From Ziziphus jujuba (taxonomy: Eukaryota; Streptophyta; Magnoliopsida; Rosales; Rhamnaceae), in assembly GCF_031755915.1 (NCBI RefSeq), contig NC_083382.1, positions 30,186,001 to 30,250,000 on the forward strand: a stretch of 64,000 nucleotides of DNA, read 5' to 3'. Shown one piece after another: positions 23,119-33,998 of the stretch. How positions within the stretch are numbered: the stretch's first letter is position 1; the number at the start of each line of letters is the position of its first letter. The notes beneath the pieces were generated by a model. It was not told the DNA's origin. It worked only from the letters and a program-made list of their open reading frames with translations, and ran no database searches. The translations under genes and the position numbers were made by a program.

Positions 23119-23619
23119 TGTCACGGTTGGGGCATTTCATCAAACACTTGGTGAGCATTCTCTCCATTTTGGGCCTTATAATCCATTTTGGGCCTTACAA
23201 TGGGCCAAGCACCTAGAGTAGTGTAGAATTCTCTAGAACATTATGGAGAACTCTAGGTCAAGCCATGTACATATCCATTTCTAGATGTTTCTTTAGATAT
23301 TTTTGTAAAGGAGGTGGGAAGGATCTAGACACCCATTCTCCACCGTAGGATTGAAGCAATTATAGCCGTAGGATTAGACTTTGTATGCCTATAAATAGGT
23401 GGAGGTCTCATTTGGCCAAACCATCCAAGAATCCAAGCTACTCTTGTAAAGCTCTCTCTTAAGCAATATACTTTCATTCTCCCAAACTCTCTTTGTGCTC
23501 TAGCTTTCTTTGCTTAGCTCTCTCTTTTAGTGGGCAAAAGGCTTACTTAGTTGCAACAAAGGGTCGGAATAGCAACTAAGGCCGCACGGCTTGAAGGGTA
23601 AACAAACAAGTCCGTGACA
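23119..23619 (+). repeat. Chromovirus LTR 3
   Basis: 501 bp. Private G at 23584 (A in the other two). Confidence 0.95.
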
Positions 23620-24850
23620 CTATTCTCCCTGATTTCTCCCGACGGTCTACCCAACAAATCTTTCGGAATTGATTCTTTAAATTCATTAAACCTGTTCCAA
23701 ACCCTCTGCATGGAAGACTCAGCACTACCAAGTTCCTCCCTGTGCACCACTCTATTGTGTAACCACCATAAGTGTTCTAAAATAGTGATACTGAACAAAA
23801 AGAAGCTCTCTTTGTCATCTGTATGCATTGGCAGGACTTCCTCAGGCTTTGAAATGCAATTGAGAAACTGAGATAGCTCAGTAAAGTTCATGTTCTCCCA
23901 TCTAAGGCTCCACGGGCTAGCAAACCATAATCGTTTAGCAATTTGACAATGAAAGAAAATATGAACTTCATCTTCACTGCTCTCACAGCCATGAGGGCAC
24001 GCTCGACTTTCCACATGGATTCCTCTAGTGGCAAGGTTGACCATTACGGGGAGGCCACGGATTGAAAGTTTCCAAAGGAAAAATTTGGATCTTTCATGAA
24101 TGTGACTCTTCCAAACGAATTTCCACCATCCTTCTTCAATTTCTTCAGGTTCTTCAGCAAGCCGATACGTCAATTTAACACTAAACAAACCTATTTTGGT
24201 TGGTTCCCAACCAAATCATTTTGTCTTTTTGATGTTCGCCACCGAAGCTGGGTCAAAAAGTCTCATTAAGTAGTCTTCCTTTCAGTCTCCATTCGGCCAT
24301 TTTAAGAAGCTTACCATCCCCATCGATTCAAAAGAGCTGGGATGCTTTGGTGTAGGAAGAAGATTCGGATTGTTAGGGATCCAGGGGTCTTCCCAGTAGT
24401 CCACTGAACTCCCTTCTCCCACTCTAAAGCAAACTCCTTTGGTTAGAAGGGGTTTTATCTTCAGAATTCCAGACCACAACCAAGAGCTGCCTTTTTTCTT
24501 TTTACTTTTCATGAAGGGAGAATAAAGGAAATATTTGGCTTTAATGGCTTGCACCCAGAACTTATTTTCTTCCGTTATTAGGCTCCATCCAAGCTTAGCA
24601 ATTAACGCTTTGTTGAAAGACCATAAGCTTTTGATCCCTAGGCCACCACAAAATTTAGGCATACAAACCCTCCGCCAAGCCACCAGAGTGAATCCTCTCC
24701 CAAACTTGGGTCGTTTCTCCGAAGAAAGGCTCAGGATATCTTCTCAACATTGTCGCACTACACTTTCGGCAGGAGGAAAGTTGACATATTACAAACAGGG
24801 ATCGAAGTGACTACATGTTTTATGAGATTGACCCTTCCTGTCTGGGATAG
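23620..24850 (-). pseudogene. LINE reverse transcriptase C-terminus and zinc-binding domain
   Basis: Leftward reading from ~24850 shows GRVNLIKHVV-like and AWRRVCMPKFCGGLGIKSL motifs (RT thumb/linker), then WLWSGILKIKPLL and GVCFRVGEG. Next is the zf-RVT motif with FVWKSHIHERSKFFLWKL and CPHGCESSEDEVHIFFHC, up to GEIRENS at the chromovirus boundary. A break between about 24190 and 24282 separates two frames and others lie near 24690, so it is dead. It joins the RNase H piece at 17460. Confidence 0.8.
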
Positions 24851-25005
24851 AAGTTTTGCTTTCCAACCTTGAATTTTGGCTTCCAACTTTCTTCTCAAGT
24901 CATCAAAAGCTGTTCTTTATTAGAAAGGCCATCAGCATATGGGACTTTGTAGGAATATGAGATTCTGTTCTTTATTTTTTTTTTATGGTGCTTTGAAACA
25001 ATAAA

Positions 25006-25343
25006 GGGTTAACTGCTCTTTTAACTTTTAGTTTTACCATTATAATTTAAATTTTTAATTTTTCAATTTGTTTCAGATAAATTTAATCCTCAACCAATTG
25101 ATCATAAATTGACAATAGCGCCATTCAAAAATTCACAAAAGCTATGAATAAAATGATTAGGATGTTAATCAATGAGAATAAAATAGCTATATGGAACAAA
25201 TTGTTATCAATTTGTTTGGCAAAATTGAAAATTGGATTAATTTACAACAAGTTTAAAAATTAAGATTCTAAATTACTACTTTTAAAAAGTAAAGGCCTAA
25301 ATCATTTAATTGAAAATCAAGAGTACAAAATTACAATTAACCC
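25006..25343. mobile_element. Mutator-like MITE with 9-bp target duplication
   Basis: A 338-bp AT-rich element starts GGGTTAACTG and ends CAATTAACCC. Its ends are short, imperfect inverted repeats, flanked on both sides by AACAATAAA (24997-25005 and 25344-25352). A perfect 9-bp duplication points to the Mutator superfamily. There is no coding capacity. Confidence 0.8.
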
Positions 25344-25352
25344 AACAATAAA

Positions 25353-25594
25353 TATTAAACACAACGTGCAATGCTAAAAAGAAATTAAAGATTGTTGTTC
25401 TAGCTAGATTGCATACAGGTGAGTAATAACAGCAACAGCCATGCAATTTGACATAAAAAATTCAGTTGGAAACTTTTGTAGCTAGTCTTTGTAATGTAGC
25501 CGTATTAAGTTATGTACAAATTCTACTTGCGTCATCTTGACTCTTTAATTTTCTAAAATAAATTCTTGAATTTCTATCCTGGTATCGCGGGACA
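25353..25594. other. Intergenic, nothing recognised
   Basis: AT-rich spacer between the MITE and the RLK start fragment. No features seen. Confidence 0.4.
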
Positions 25595-25639
25595 GATCCA
25601 TATGCTTCTAGCACCACACTGAAAATGGAAATGGAGGAT
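25595..25639 (-). pseudogene. LRR receptor kinase 5' fragment (start codon and signal-peptide codons only)
   Basis: Reading leftward from an ATG at 25639 gives MASSISIFSVVLEA. This resembles the starts of RLK-A, -B and -C, and is preceded by the same ATAACC-type leader. Homology stops after ~15 codons. It marks the left edge of duplicated block copy 2. Confidence 0.65.
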
Positions 25640-27020
25640 GCCATGGTTATGGTAGAGTGTATAACAAAAAAACATTAATTTAAATTGCACGAACATAAAT
25701 CCCATATTAACCAGACACGAATATCTCTTAAAGGTTTTGATTACTCTTCTATAAAGTTAACTTTTTATTTTGGAATTTAAAGCCTCAACGGATGGTATTA
25801 AAGCAAGTGATATCACTTCTTATGCCTTTTAGCTAGGTTGGACACTTGGACAATCAATGGGATTGGTAGGCAATTTTAAAAAACAAAGTGTTTTGGATGG
25901 CTGTAAAGTCATTTATACATTTGAACTCTTTGATTATATATGTATGTGTGAGTTTTGAAAATCAAATGCTAATATATATATGTATATTATTAATATTGTA
26001 AATATTAAACAAAAAAGTAACACTTCTCTTTTAACTTATTATTTCTTTCATTAAATACCTTTTTAAAAGAAAAAATTATTTAAAAGAAAAGGTATTTAAT
26101 GAAAGAATTATTATTCGTTATGTCAAATTGTTCATTGACATGATAAAATGACGTTTTATTTTTGGGATAATTCAATATGTTAAAATTATTTGAATTTTCT
26201 AAATTCTTATGTAAATTTGCTAACTAACATAACAAAAAGATTTTTTTTCCTTAGATAATTTGAGATATCATATTATATAATTGAATGACTTTATAATTTT
26301 TCTATTTATTTCATCTTTGCCCTTGTGGAAGTCCAACATGCTTTATAGTGCTCCTTAGCCTTTGCTTTGTTTTGAATTTCTTTCATTTTCATCACTTTTT
26401 CCAATATAAAGCAATTGAAATAAAAATAGTTTTACTTTCTTCTTCTTCTTTTTTTTTTTTTTTTTAATGAAATAGAACAATTTTACTTATCGACGATCTT
26501 AAAAGTGGTTTCCAACTTTGCAAAAAAGCATGTGTATTCTGCATGGTGTTTACTCATGCCTTAGATTTTGTGCACCTTCAGTTTGCTTCATAGGAGGTTT
26601 CCCCTTCTGCTACTACATTCATAGGATGGAAGTTCTTAAATTTTGGGGTTTGGGGAAATTTTTTTTCATATAAGTAATCAAATAATATATCTATGTATAA
26701 AGAAGGTCGCAAAATTATAATTTTTCTACAAATGTTTAGAAACAATTTGACAACCTAAACAAGCATGCAATATGCAATACTAATAACACCAAACAGATTA
26801 ACAATTATTTTTCTAGCTAGATGGTATACAGGGGTGGGTGACAAACCTTGACAGAGTGAAGAAACTCTTGCAACTGGAATAGAAATTGTGCAAGCCCAAA
26901 TAAATTGTTCAACTCCCATGTTAAAGCCAGTTAAGCATCTTGAAGGACTAGAAATCATGATGATACTTAAAATGGAATACCAAAAATTCATCACTTAGAG
27001 AACACCAAGCAAAAGGAAAC
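25640..27020. repeat. Duplicated RLK upstream block, copy 2 left part
   Basis: Matches about 15109-16170, for example around GGAAGTCCAACATGCTTTATA at 26327 and AATGCAATACTAATAACACC at 26773. The match resumes at about 32800, so ~5.8 kb was inserted here. No gene. 27021-27180 is unassigned. Confidence 0.75.
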
Positions 27021-27180
27021 TGTAGGATTTTAAACAAAAAACACAGCAAAAATGAAAAGAGGAAAAATGGCGCTTAATCTAGTGTGAAAACTACTTTACA
27101 TTCATTCATGGACTGAAAACATATAAACACAAACTTACAACAACAATCCACCTAATTTTCACCTAACACTGCAGTGATCG

Positions 27181-27462
27181 TGTTATGATCCTTTGATCAT
27201 GAAAGACACACAAAACTAATATAGAAAAATAAAGAGAGACAAAGAGGTATGAAAATTGAGAAGAAAAAGATGTATTATAACTATAAAATTTATACAATAA
27301 AAACTTCTTTCAACCTCTCTCAAAAAGCTGTATTTTCTATACTGTGTGTTATGTGATACAAGACTAAAATTGAGCATCTATTTATAATGCTCTCTCTAGG
27401 GTTTCTAGGGTTGAAACCCTAATGGGCTTGGGCTTTAGGAGATAAAAGGCTGGACCCCCACA
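27181..27462 (-). repeat. 3' LTR of degenerate copia
   Basis: TG...CA ends on the plus strand. Next to it, at 27463-27475, lies the complement of a GGAGGGGGAGAAT polypurine tract. Confidence 0.85.
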
Positions 27463-27499
27463 ATTCTCCCCCTCCAGCCGCATTTCAAAAACTCGATGG

Positions 27500-30400
27500 T
27501 CACCCACCATCTAAACCAGCTATGTCTCTACACAGCTTCAACTTCTCTGGTGTGACAACCTTTGTAAACATATCTGCTGGATTCTCCTTTGTGTGAATCT
27601 TCACCATCCTAAACAATTTATGCTTAGTCACATCGTGTATCCAATGATAGCGGATATCAATATGCTTTGTCGGAGAATGATACGTTGAGTTCTTGCTTAA
27701 ATCCATAGCACTCTGGCTGTCACAATGTATCTTGTAGTCGTTCTGCTTGACGCACAGTTCATGGAGTAAATGCTTTAACCACATCATCTCCTTACCGGCT
27801 TCTGCTACGGCAATATACTCTGCTTCTGTCGTGGATAAAGCTACACACATTTGCAATCTTGACTACAATGACACAGCTCCTCCAGCAAAAGTGTAAATAT
27901 AATCTGAAGTAGATTTCCTACTATCAAGATCTCCGGCCATATTTGCATCTATATAGCCATGTAGAAGTGGAGCATTTTTGTTGTAACATAAGCATACATT
28001 GGATGTACCCTTAAGATACCTGAGAATCCACTTGACTACTTCCTAGTGTTCTTTTCTAGGATTTGAAAGAAATCTGTTCACAGTACCAACTGCATGAGCA
28101 ATGTTCGGTCTAGTACAAACCATTGCATACATTAGACTTCCCACCACTGAAGAATAAGGCTCTAAAGTCATCTCCTCTATCTCTACTTTGGGTAAAGGGC
28201 ACGATCTCTTGCTCAACTTGAAATGGTTTGCTAATGGAATGCTGACTGGTTTGGCCTTCTCCATGCCAAATCTCTTTATCACTTGTTTAACATACTTCTC
28301 TTGAGATAGCCATAACTTGTAATTCTTCCTATCTCGAGCTCTTTATATTTCTAAAATCTGTTGAGCTGGTCCCATGTCTTTCATATCAAATGACTTGGAA
28401 AGTTCCTTCTTCAGCTGACTAATTTTCATTGCATCTTGTCCGACGATCAACATGTTGTCGACATACAGCAAAAGTGCAATGAAGTTTCCATCTGCAAATC
28501 TCTGAATATAAACATACTGGTCTGCATCAGTCTTTTTGTATACTTGACACACCATCAAAGAGTCAAACTTCTTGTACCATTGTCTAGGTGCTTGCTTGAG
28601 GCCATACAAGCTCTTCGTTAGCTTGCAAACAAGGTTCTCTTTCCCTGAAACCTCAAAACCCTCTGGCTGCTCCATATAAATCTCCTCATGTAGATCACCA
28701 TGAAGGAATGCTGTTTTCACATCCATCTGCTCAAGCTTTAGGTCTAAATAGGCTACTAAACCGAGAATAACTCGCATCAAAGTCATCTTCACCACTGGTG
28801 AGAAAATCTCATCAAAATCAATTCCTTTCTTCTGAAGGAAACCTTTGACGACCAATCAGGTTTTGTGCTTCACCACCCGTCCGTTGCCATCTTTCTTGAG
28901 CTTGAATATCCATTTGTTCTTCAGTACCTTCTTTCCTTTTGGAAGCTCAACCAACTCATAAGTATGATTTTTCTACAAAGACTCTATCTCATCTTGCATT
29001 GCATGCAGCCACTTTTCTTTGTCTTAATGAGAATTAGCTTCCTGAAAATTCTCTGACTCCCCCTCTTCAGTAAGCAAAATATATTGAGATTCTGGATATC
29101 TCTTTGAGAGAACACGACCTCGTTCAGATCTTCAGAGAGGTGTACCATCATTTGACTGCTGTGATGGTCCTGCAGCTTGAGCATCTCCCTACTCAACATC
29201 CTCTTCTATCTCCTATTCTGCTTCTGGTAGTTCTCCATGCACCTCGTCGTCATCTGTGGTGGGTTGTTCTGGTGCTGGATGAAGAACAAAATCATGGGCA
29301 CTGGTATTAGAAGTCTTCATTGGCTTCTCAATGTCTTCTATAGTATGGTTCTCTTGGAATACCACATCCCTGCTTCTGATAACCTTCTTTGCTTTTGGAT
29401 CCCATAATCTGTATCCTAATTCTTCATCTCCATATCCGATAAAGATGCATGGAGTAGTTCTTGCATCAAGCTTCTATTTAAGTTTCTTGGATACATGTGC
29501 AAAGGCTAAACATCCAAATACTCTTAAATGAGAGTATGAGGGATTCTTATCAGACCACACTTTCTCCGGAATTTCAAAATTCAATGGTACTGATGGCGAT
29601 CTGTTAATTAGATAGTAGGTGGCACGAACAGCTTCTCCCCATAATGACTTTGTTAACTTAGCCATACTGATCATACTTTTGACCTTCTCCATAATAGTCC
29701 GATTCATTCTCTCGGCTACACCATTATGTTGCGGGGTGCAAGGAACCATCTTCTCATGCCGAATGTCATGTCTTCTACAATAGACATCAAACTCTTGGGA
29801 AGTATACTCACCTCCATTGTCTGAGCGAAGACACTTCAGCTTCTTTCCTGTCTCACGCTCTACCATGGCATGGAACTCTTTGAAGTGATCTAAAACTTGA
29901 TCATTCGTCTTCAGAAAATAAACCCACACTTTCCGAGAAGCATCATCTATAAAGGTAAGGAAATATCTGTTGCCACCTAGAGATTCATCTTCCAAAGGAC
30001 CACAAACATTCTGGTGTACCAGACTAAGCAACTCTAATCTTCTCGTTGAAGAGGATTTAAATGAGACTCTGTGTTGCTTACCATACAAACAATGATTACA
30101 AGGATCCAACACAGCATCCTTGGAAATGGAGATAAGCTTCTTATTCATCAAGGTAGACAATCCTTTCTCACTCATGTAACCGAGTCTCTGGTGCCACAGA
30201 TTTTGAGATATCTCTCTTCCGTAATATTAAGGCTATCTGCACAAATCTTCACATAAGTCTTGTAAAGTGTTCCATAAATATGTCCACGAGCAACAACCAT
30301 GGCACATTTTGTCATTTTCCATGTGCCGTTGTAAAAGTGGTTGCAGAAGCGTTCCTTGTTAAAGGCTATTCCTGAAAGCAGATTGAGCTGAAGGTCTGGA

Positions 30401-31965
30401 ACATATTGAACATCCTTCAAAGTAATTATATGTCCGACATTAGTCTTTATCTGAATATCACCAGCTCCAGCAATCTTAGCAAAGCTGTTATTTCTGTGAG
30501 ATCCCATATCGGTTGGAAAGGAGAACGAAGCATGTCTTATAAGGCTGTGGATACCTTTCCTTTATGATGCGTTTTAAACCCGTGCGGACGAGGCCCAAAG
30601 CAGACAATATCACACGCGGGTGGACTGGGCTGTTACAGTTGGTATCAGAGATAGTACCCGGATAGGTGTGCCAGCGAGGACACTGGGTCTTAAGGGGGGG
30701 GTGGATTGTGAGATCCCACATTAGTTGGAAAGGGGAATGAAGCATGCCTTATAAGGCTGTGGATACCTTTCCCTTGTGACACGTTTTAAACCTGTGTGGG
30801 CGGGGTCCAAAGTGGACAATATCACATGCTGGTGGACTGAGCTGTTACAATTTCTCATCTTCACTATGCCAAAGTCTCCTACTTTATATGTTTTGAAAAA
30901 CTCTATATGCAGAGTAACATGGTAGGATGTTGCAGTATCTACTACCCATTCAACTTCTTAGCTTAAAGTGTGAAAACATGATTCTTCATTTGTGGAACAA
31001 TATGCCACTTCTCCTCTGACAGTGACTAAAGTTTCACCATCCTTCTTCGGCTAATTGTTTTTCTGCCCCTACTCTCGCAACATCTTCCTGCATTACTTCT
31101 TCAAGTGTCCTTCTCAGCCACAATAATGACACTTGTATGTTGGCCTCCTTCCATCTATCGATCTGCCTCTACTTTGGCTCCTGCCTCTCCCTCTGTCATG
31201 AGTACATTCTTATTGTCTCCCCTGTTTCTCTGTGACAAAAGCATGTGTTTAATCATTGCCAATATCCTTCCTCCTGACCTCCTCGTTAAATAAGGCATCA
31301 GTCACCGTAGCCATGGTAAATTTGCCATTAGGGGCCGAATTACTGAGAGAGACTACTAGTGTCTCCCAGCTATCTGGAAGAGAGCTAGGAAGTAAAAGTT
31401 CCTGTTCTTCATCTCCTAGTTGTAACTCCACCACAGACAATTGGTTAACCAAGTTCTGAAATATACTAGTGTGCTCAGTTACAGAAGTTCCATTCTTCAA
31501 CTTCAAATCCGCCAGACGCCTCATCAACAAGGCTTTATTCTGAGCAGTCTTGGCTTAGGACATGTCCTCCAGCTTCTTCCAAAGGGCGTATGTGTCTGTC
31601 TCTTATGCAACATAATGGAAGACATTGTGGTCGATCCGTTGGCGGATTTGATCAATCATTTTCCTATTTATCTTCTTCCATTTTGCTTCTTTGGTGGGAT
31701 CGGGATTTTTTCATTTGGCATCTAAGGGGTTAAACAAGTCCTTGCAATTTAGAAGATCTTCCATCCAAGGTCCCCAAAATGCATAGTTGGTGGTAGTAAG
31801 CTTGATCATTGCTCCCGAATATGACTCGTCCATTGACATATTGTCTTGTAAAAAATTGGAGCTGAATTCTGAAAAATAGAGTCCACCATTGCATACGGAA
31901 TGGTCAAAAACATTGGGTTTGACTCTTCTCGGGTCAAAATCTGAATCTTCAAAATTTGGGGTCAA
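27500..31965 (-). pseudogene. Copia gag-pol, multiply broken
   Basis: In minus-strand order: gag start MSMDESYSGAMIKL (~31842), gag body with LPDSWETLVVSLSNSAPNG (~31350), pre-integrase and integrase with DNGGEYTSQEFD and TPQHNGVAERMNR (30175-29474), reverse transcriptase with FLHGDLHEEIYMEQPEGF and LLYVDNMLIVG (28855-28343), and RNase H with ALSTTEAEYIAVAEAGKE (27856-27500). The RT active-site motif is YVDN instead of YVDD. Stops or frame changes interrupt it near 31490-31560, 30750-31100, 29470, 28860, 28320 and 27860. The TRIM interrupts the protease/pre-integrase region. It cannot encode an active element. Confidence 0.9.
30495..30849 (+). mobile_element. TRIM (terminal-repeat retrotransposon in miniature)
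   Basis: Two 143-bp LTRs (30495-30637 and 30707-30849) start TGTGAGATCCCA and end GCTGTTACA. The 69-bp interior holds only a TTGGTATCAGAGA primer-binding site and an AAGGGGGGGG polypurine tract. A perfect 5-bp duplication ATTTC flanks it (30490-30494 and 30850-30854). The LTRs differ at about 20 of 143 sites, nearly all transitions. That makes it an old insertion with methylation-type decay. Confidence 0.95.
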
Positions 31966-32396
31966 AGTGTAATTTCTAAAAGTTCCGGGTCAAACTACAA
32001 ATATCAAAACTTCTAGGAAAACCTACAAATACCAAAAATATATGGGTATTTATGCAATTTTAGAAAAGTTTGGACCGATGCTCACACGGCTAATGACACG
32101 GCAGACCGGATGATGTGGCAGAAAGCTGGATGATGATGTGGCAGGGTGATGTGGCACGGCTCGGCTTATGGCTCGGCTAGGCTAGGGCGCATAGATGGCA
32201 CGTGTTGGTTGACCGACGCGTGAAAAGCTGCATAGAAAATTTGACCCGCCCGTGGAGGCATGTGCGATGGTGGATGGAGATCCGGTTGGGCTCGTTCTTT
32301 TCGTCTCGACGAGATCTACCTTCTGGTATGCTCAAATACTTTGTTTGATCATTTTGACGGCAATCCCTATACCTGGATCTTGTCTCTGATACCACT

Positions 32397-32662
32397 TATT
32401 ATGATCCTTTGATCACAAAAGACACACAAAATAATATAGAAAAATAAAAAGATACAAAAAGGCACGAAAATTTAGAAGGAAAAGATGTATTATACAACAA
32501 AAATTTCTCTCAGCCTCTTTCAAAAACCTGTATTTTCTATTCTGTGTGTTATGTGATACAAGACTGAAATGGAGCATTTATTTATAATGCTCTCTCAAGG
32601 GTTTCTAAGGTTGAAACGCTAATGGGCTTGAGCTTTAGGAGATAAAAGGCTGGATCCCCATA
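32397..32662 (-). repeat. 5' LTR of degenerate copia
   Basis: Aligns along its length to 27181-27462, with many substitutions and a 16-bp shorter length. The adjacent primer-binding site is at 32384-32395. Confidence 0.85.
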
Positions 32663-32974
32663 ATTCTCTACTACCAAAAGCCAAGCCATACTTTAGCTAC
32701 CTAACACAACAGTGTTTTTAGAAAAAATTTGAATATAAAGTAACCAAACATCAAAAAGCAACTAATGACAACAACAAAAGTATCATTACTCTAACAGAAA
32801 TCAGACAAAATACAGAGCAATTAAAAGGTGGAGGGAAAAAGAGTTACAAACATAAATTAGAATATTCACCGACATGATTAGTCCTCAATGGACCTATCTT
32901 GTCCATGTTAAATTATTGGTTTGGAACCATTTTGCCTGAACTCCAACTACAAAGATCATAACCTTTATCCAAGG
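32663..32974. other. Right flank of copia, then resumed duplicated block
   Basis: 32663-32800 is unassigned. From about 32800 the sequence again matches 16185 onward (GACAAAATACAGAGCAATTA). No gene before the mutarotase stop codon. Confidence 0.6.
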
Positions 32975-33998
32975 CTAAGCAGATGGGGATTTGGTTGAAA
33001 ACTTAAACAGCATCTGATGACTATAAGGCTTTCCAGGACTTACAACTGTTGAATGGAAATTGGGATGATTCACTGCATCAGGGAAACCTTAAGTCTCCAA
33101 ACATAATGCTGCATGAGGCTGATACACAAATCCACCTTTTCCCTTCACATCCTTGAGAAAGTTGCTCGTGTAGGACTGCATACCAAGAGCATTTGTCCAC
33201 AGCTTCAACACCCTTCCAGACTTTTTATCATACACCAACGCAGCCGGCATCAATTTGACGCCCGAATCACCATCAAGAGCATAGTTAATGTCATAGCCAT
33301 GATCTAACATATGTATTTTTCTTCCAACAGCGTGCGGTTTTAGGAAATCATACGGTGTTCCTTTTACAGATGCAATTTCTCCAGTAGGAATGTGATAACT
33401 ATCAACGGGAGTGAAATGGGATCCAAAGATCAAGATTTCATTGGATAGGATATCACCGCTATTGTGGCCTCCAATGTTCCAGTATATGTGTTGAGCCAGG
33501 CTCACAGGTGTGGGTTTGTTTAGAGCAATAGCTTTCATTGATACACTCAATTGCTTGTCCCCAATGAGGAAGTATGTAACTGTGACTAGGACATCACCAG
33601 GAAACCTTGTATATAAACACATGACAGATTGAGTATGTGTGGAAAATAAAAAAACAAAAATTAAAGCAAGGTAACAAACTAGATAAACTTGTTATTTATT
33701 TATCTATTTATTGGGGTTTGCTGACAATAAAGGCAACCAAAATCCCCAACACGGCTATTAATCATAGATTTTTAGGTCTGAATGAAAATAAAGGCCTGCT
33801 TACCTTGTTCGCCATCGAAGCTGCAATAAGTGAAGATACTGTAGGGAGAAGGACCTTTATTATAATGTCTTTTAACTTTCCAAACAACATCTCTGAAACC
33901 TATTTTGCCACCTGATAAATAACAATATGAGGAAAGGGGTTTATTGGAATACCAGCATATAAGAGGAGTAAATTTCAGGTTTGAATATGAGACCAACA

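Larger units (their letters stand above)
17461..23619 (+). mobile_element. Tandem Ty3/gypsy chromovirus array: LTR-internal-LTR-internal-LTR
   Basis: Three 501-bp LTRs (17461-17961, 20290-20790, 23119-23619) alternate with two 2328-bp internal regions; the repeat unit is 2829 bp. Each internal region starts with a TGGTATCAGAGCC primer-binding site (initiator-Met tRNA type) and ends with the purine tract GGTGGGGGAGAA. The array is flanked by CTAT on both sides (17457-17460 and 23620-23623), so it behaves as one insertion. The two internal regions look identical. The array sits in a LINE. Unequal recombination between LTRs of sister copies is the simplest origin. Confidence 0.95.
16896..24950 (-). 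mobile_element. LINE (non-LTR retrotransposon), 5'-truncated, split by a chromovirus
   Basis: Minus-strand sequence encodes the end of a LINE-type reverse transcriptase, a zinc-binding reverse-transcriptase domain and a plant-type RNase H. It finishes in a poly(A) tail, seen as the T run at about 16896-16912. The two halves (16896-17460 and 23620-24950) were one piece before the chromovirus inserted. The catalytic RT core and the 5' end are absent. No full target duplication was found. Confidence 0.8.
27181..32662 (-). mobile_element. Degenerate Ty1/copia element
   Basis: LTRs are at 27181-27462 (282 bp, TGTTATGATC...CCCCCACA) and 32397-32662 (266 bp, ends mutated to TA...TA). The primer-binding site is the complement of TCTCTGATACCA at about 32384-32395, and the purine tract is the complement of ATTCTCCCCCTCC after 27462. 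The interior is closely related in protein sequence to the copia at 54900-60504, but the LTRs are unrelated in length and sequence. No matching target duplication was seen (GATCG on the left, ATTCT on the right). A TRIM is nested inside. Confidence 0.9.
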
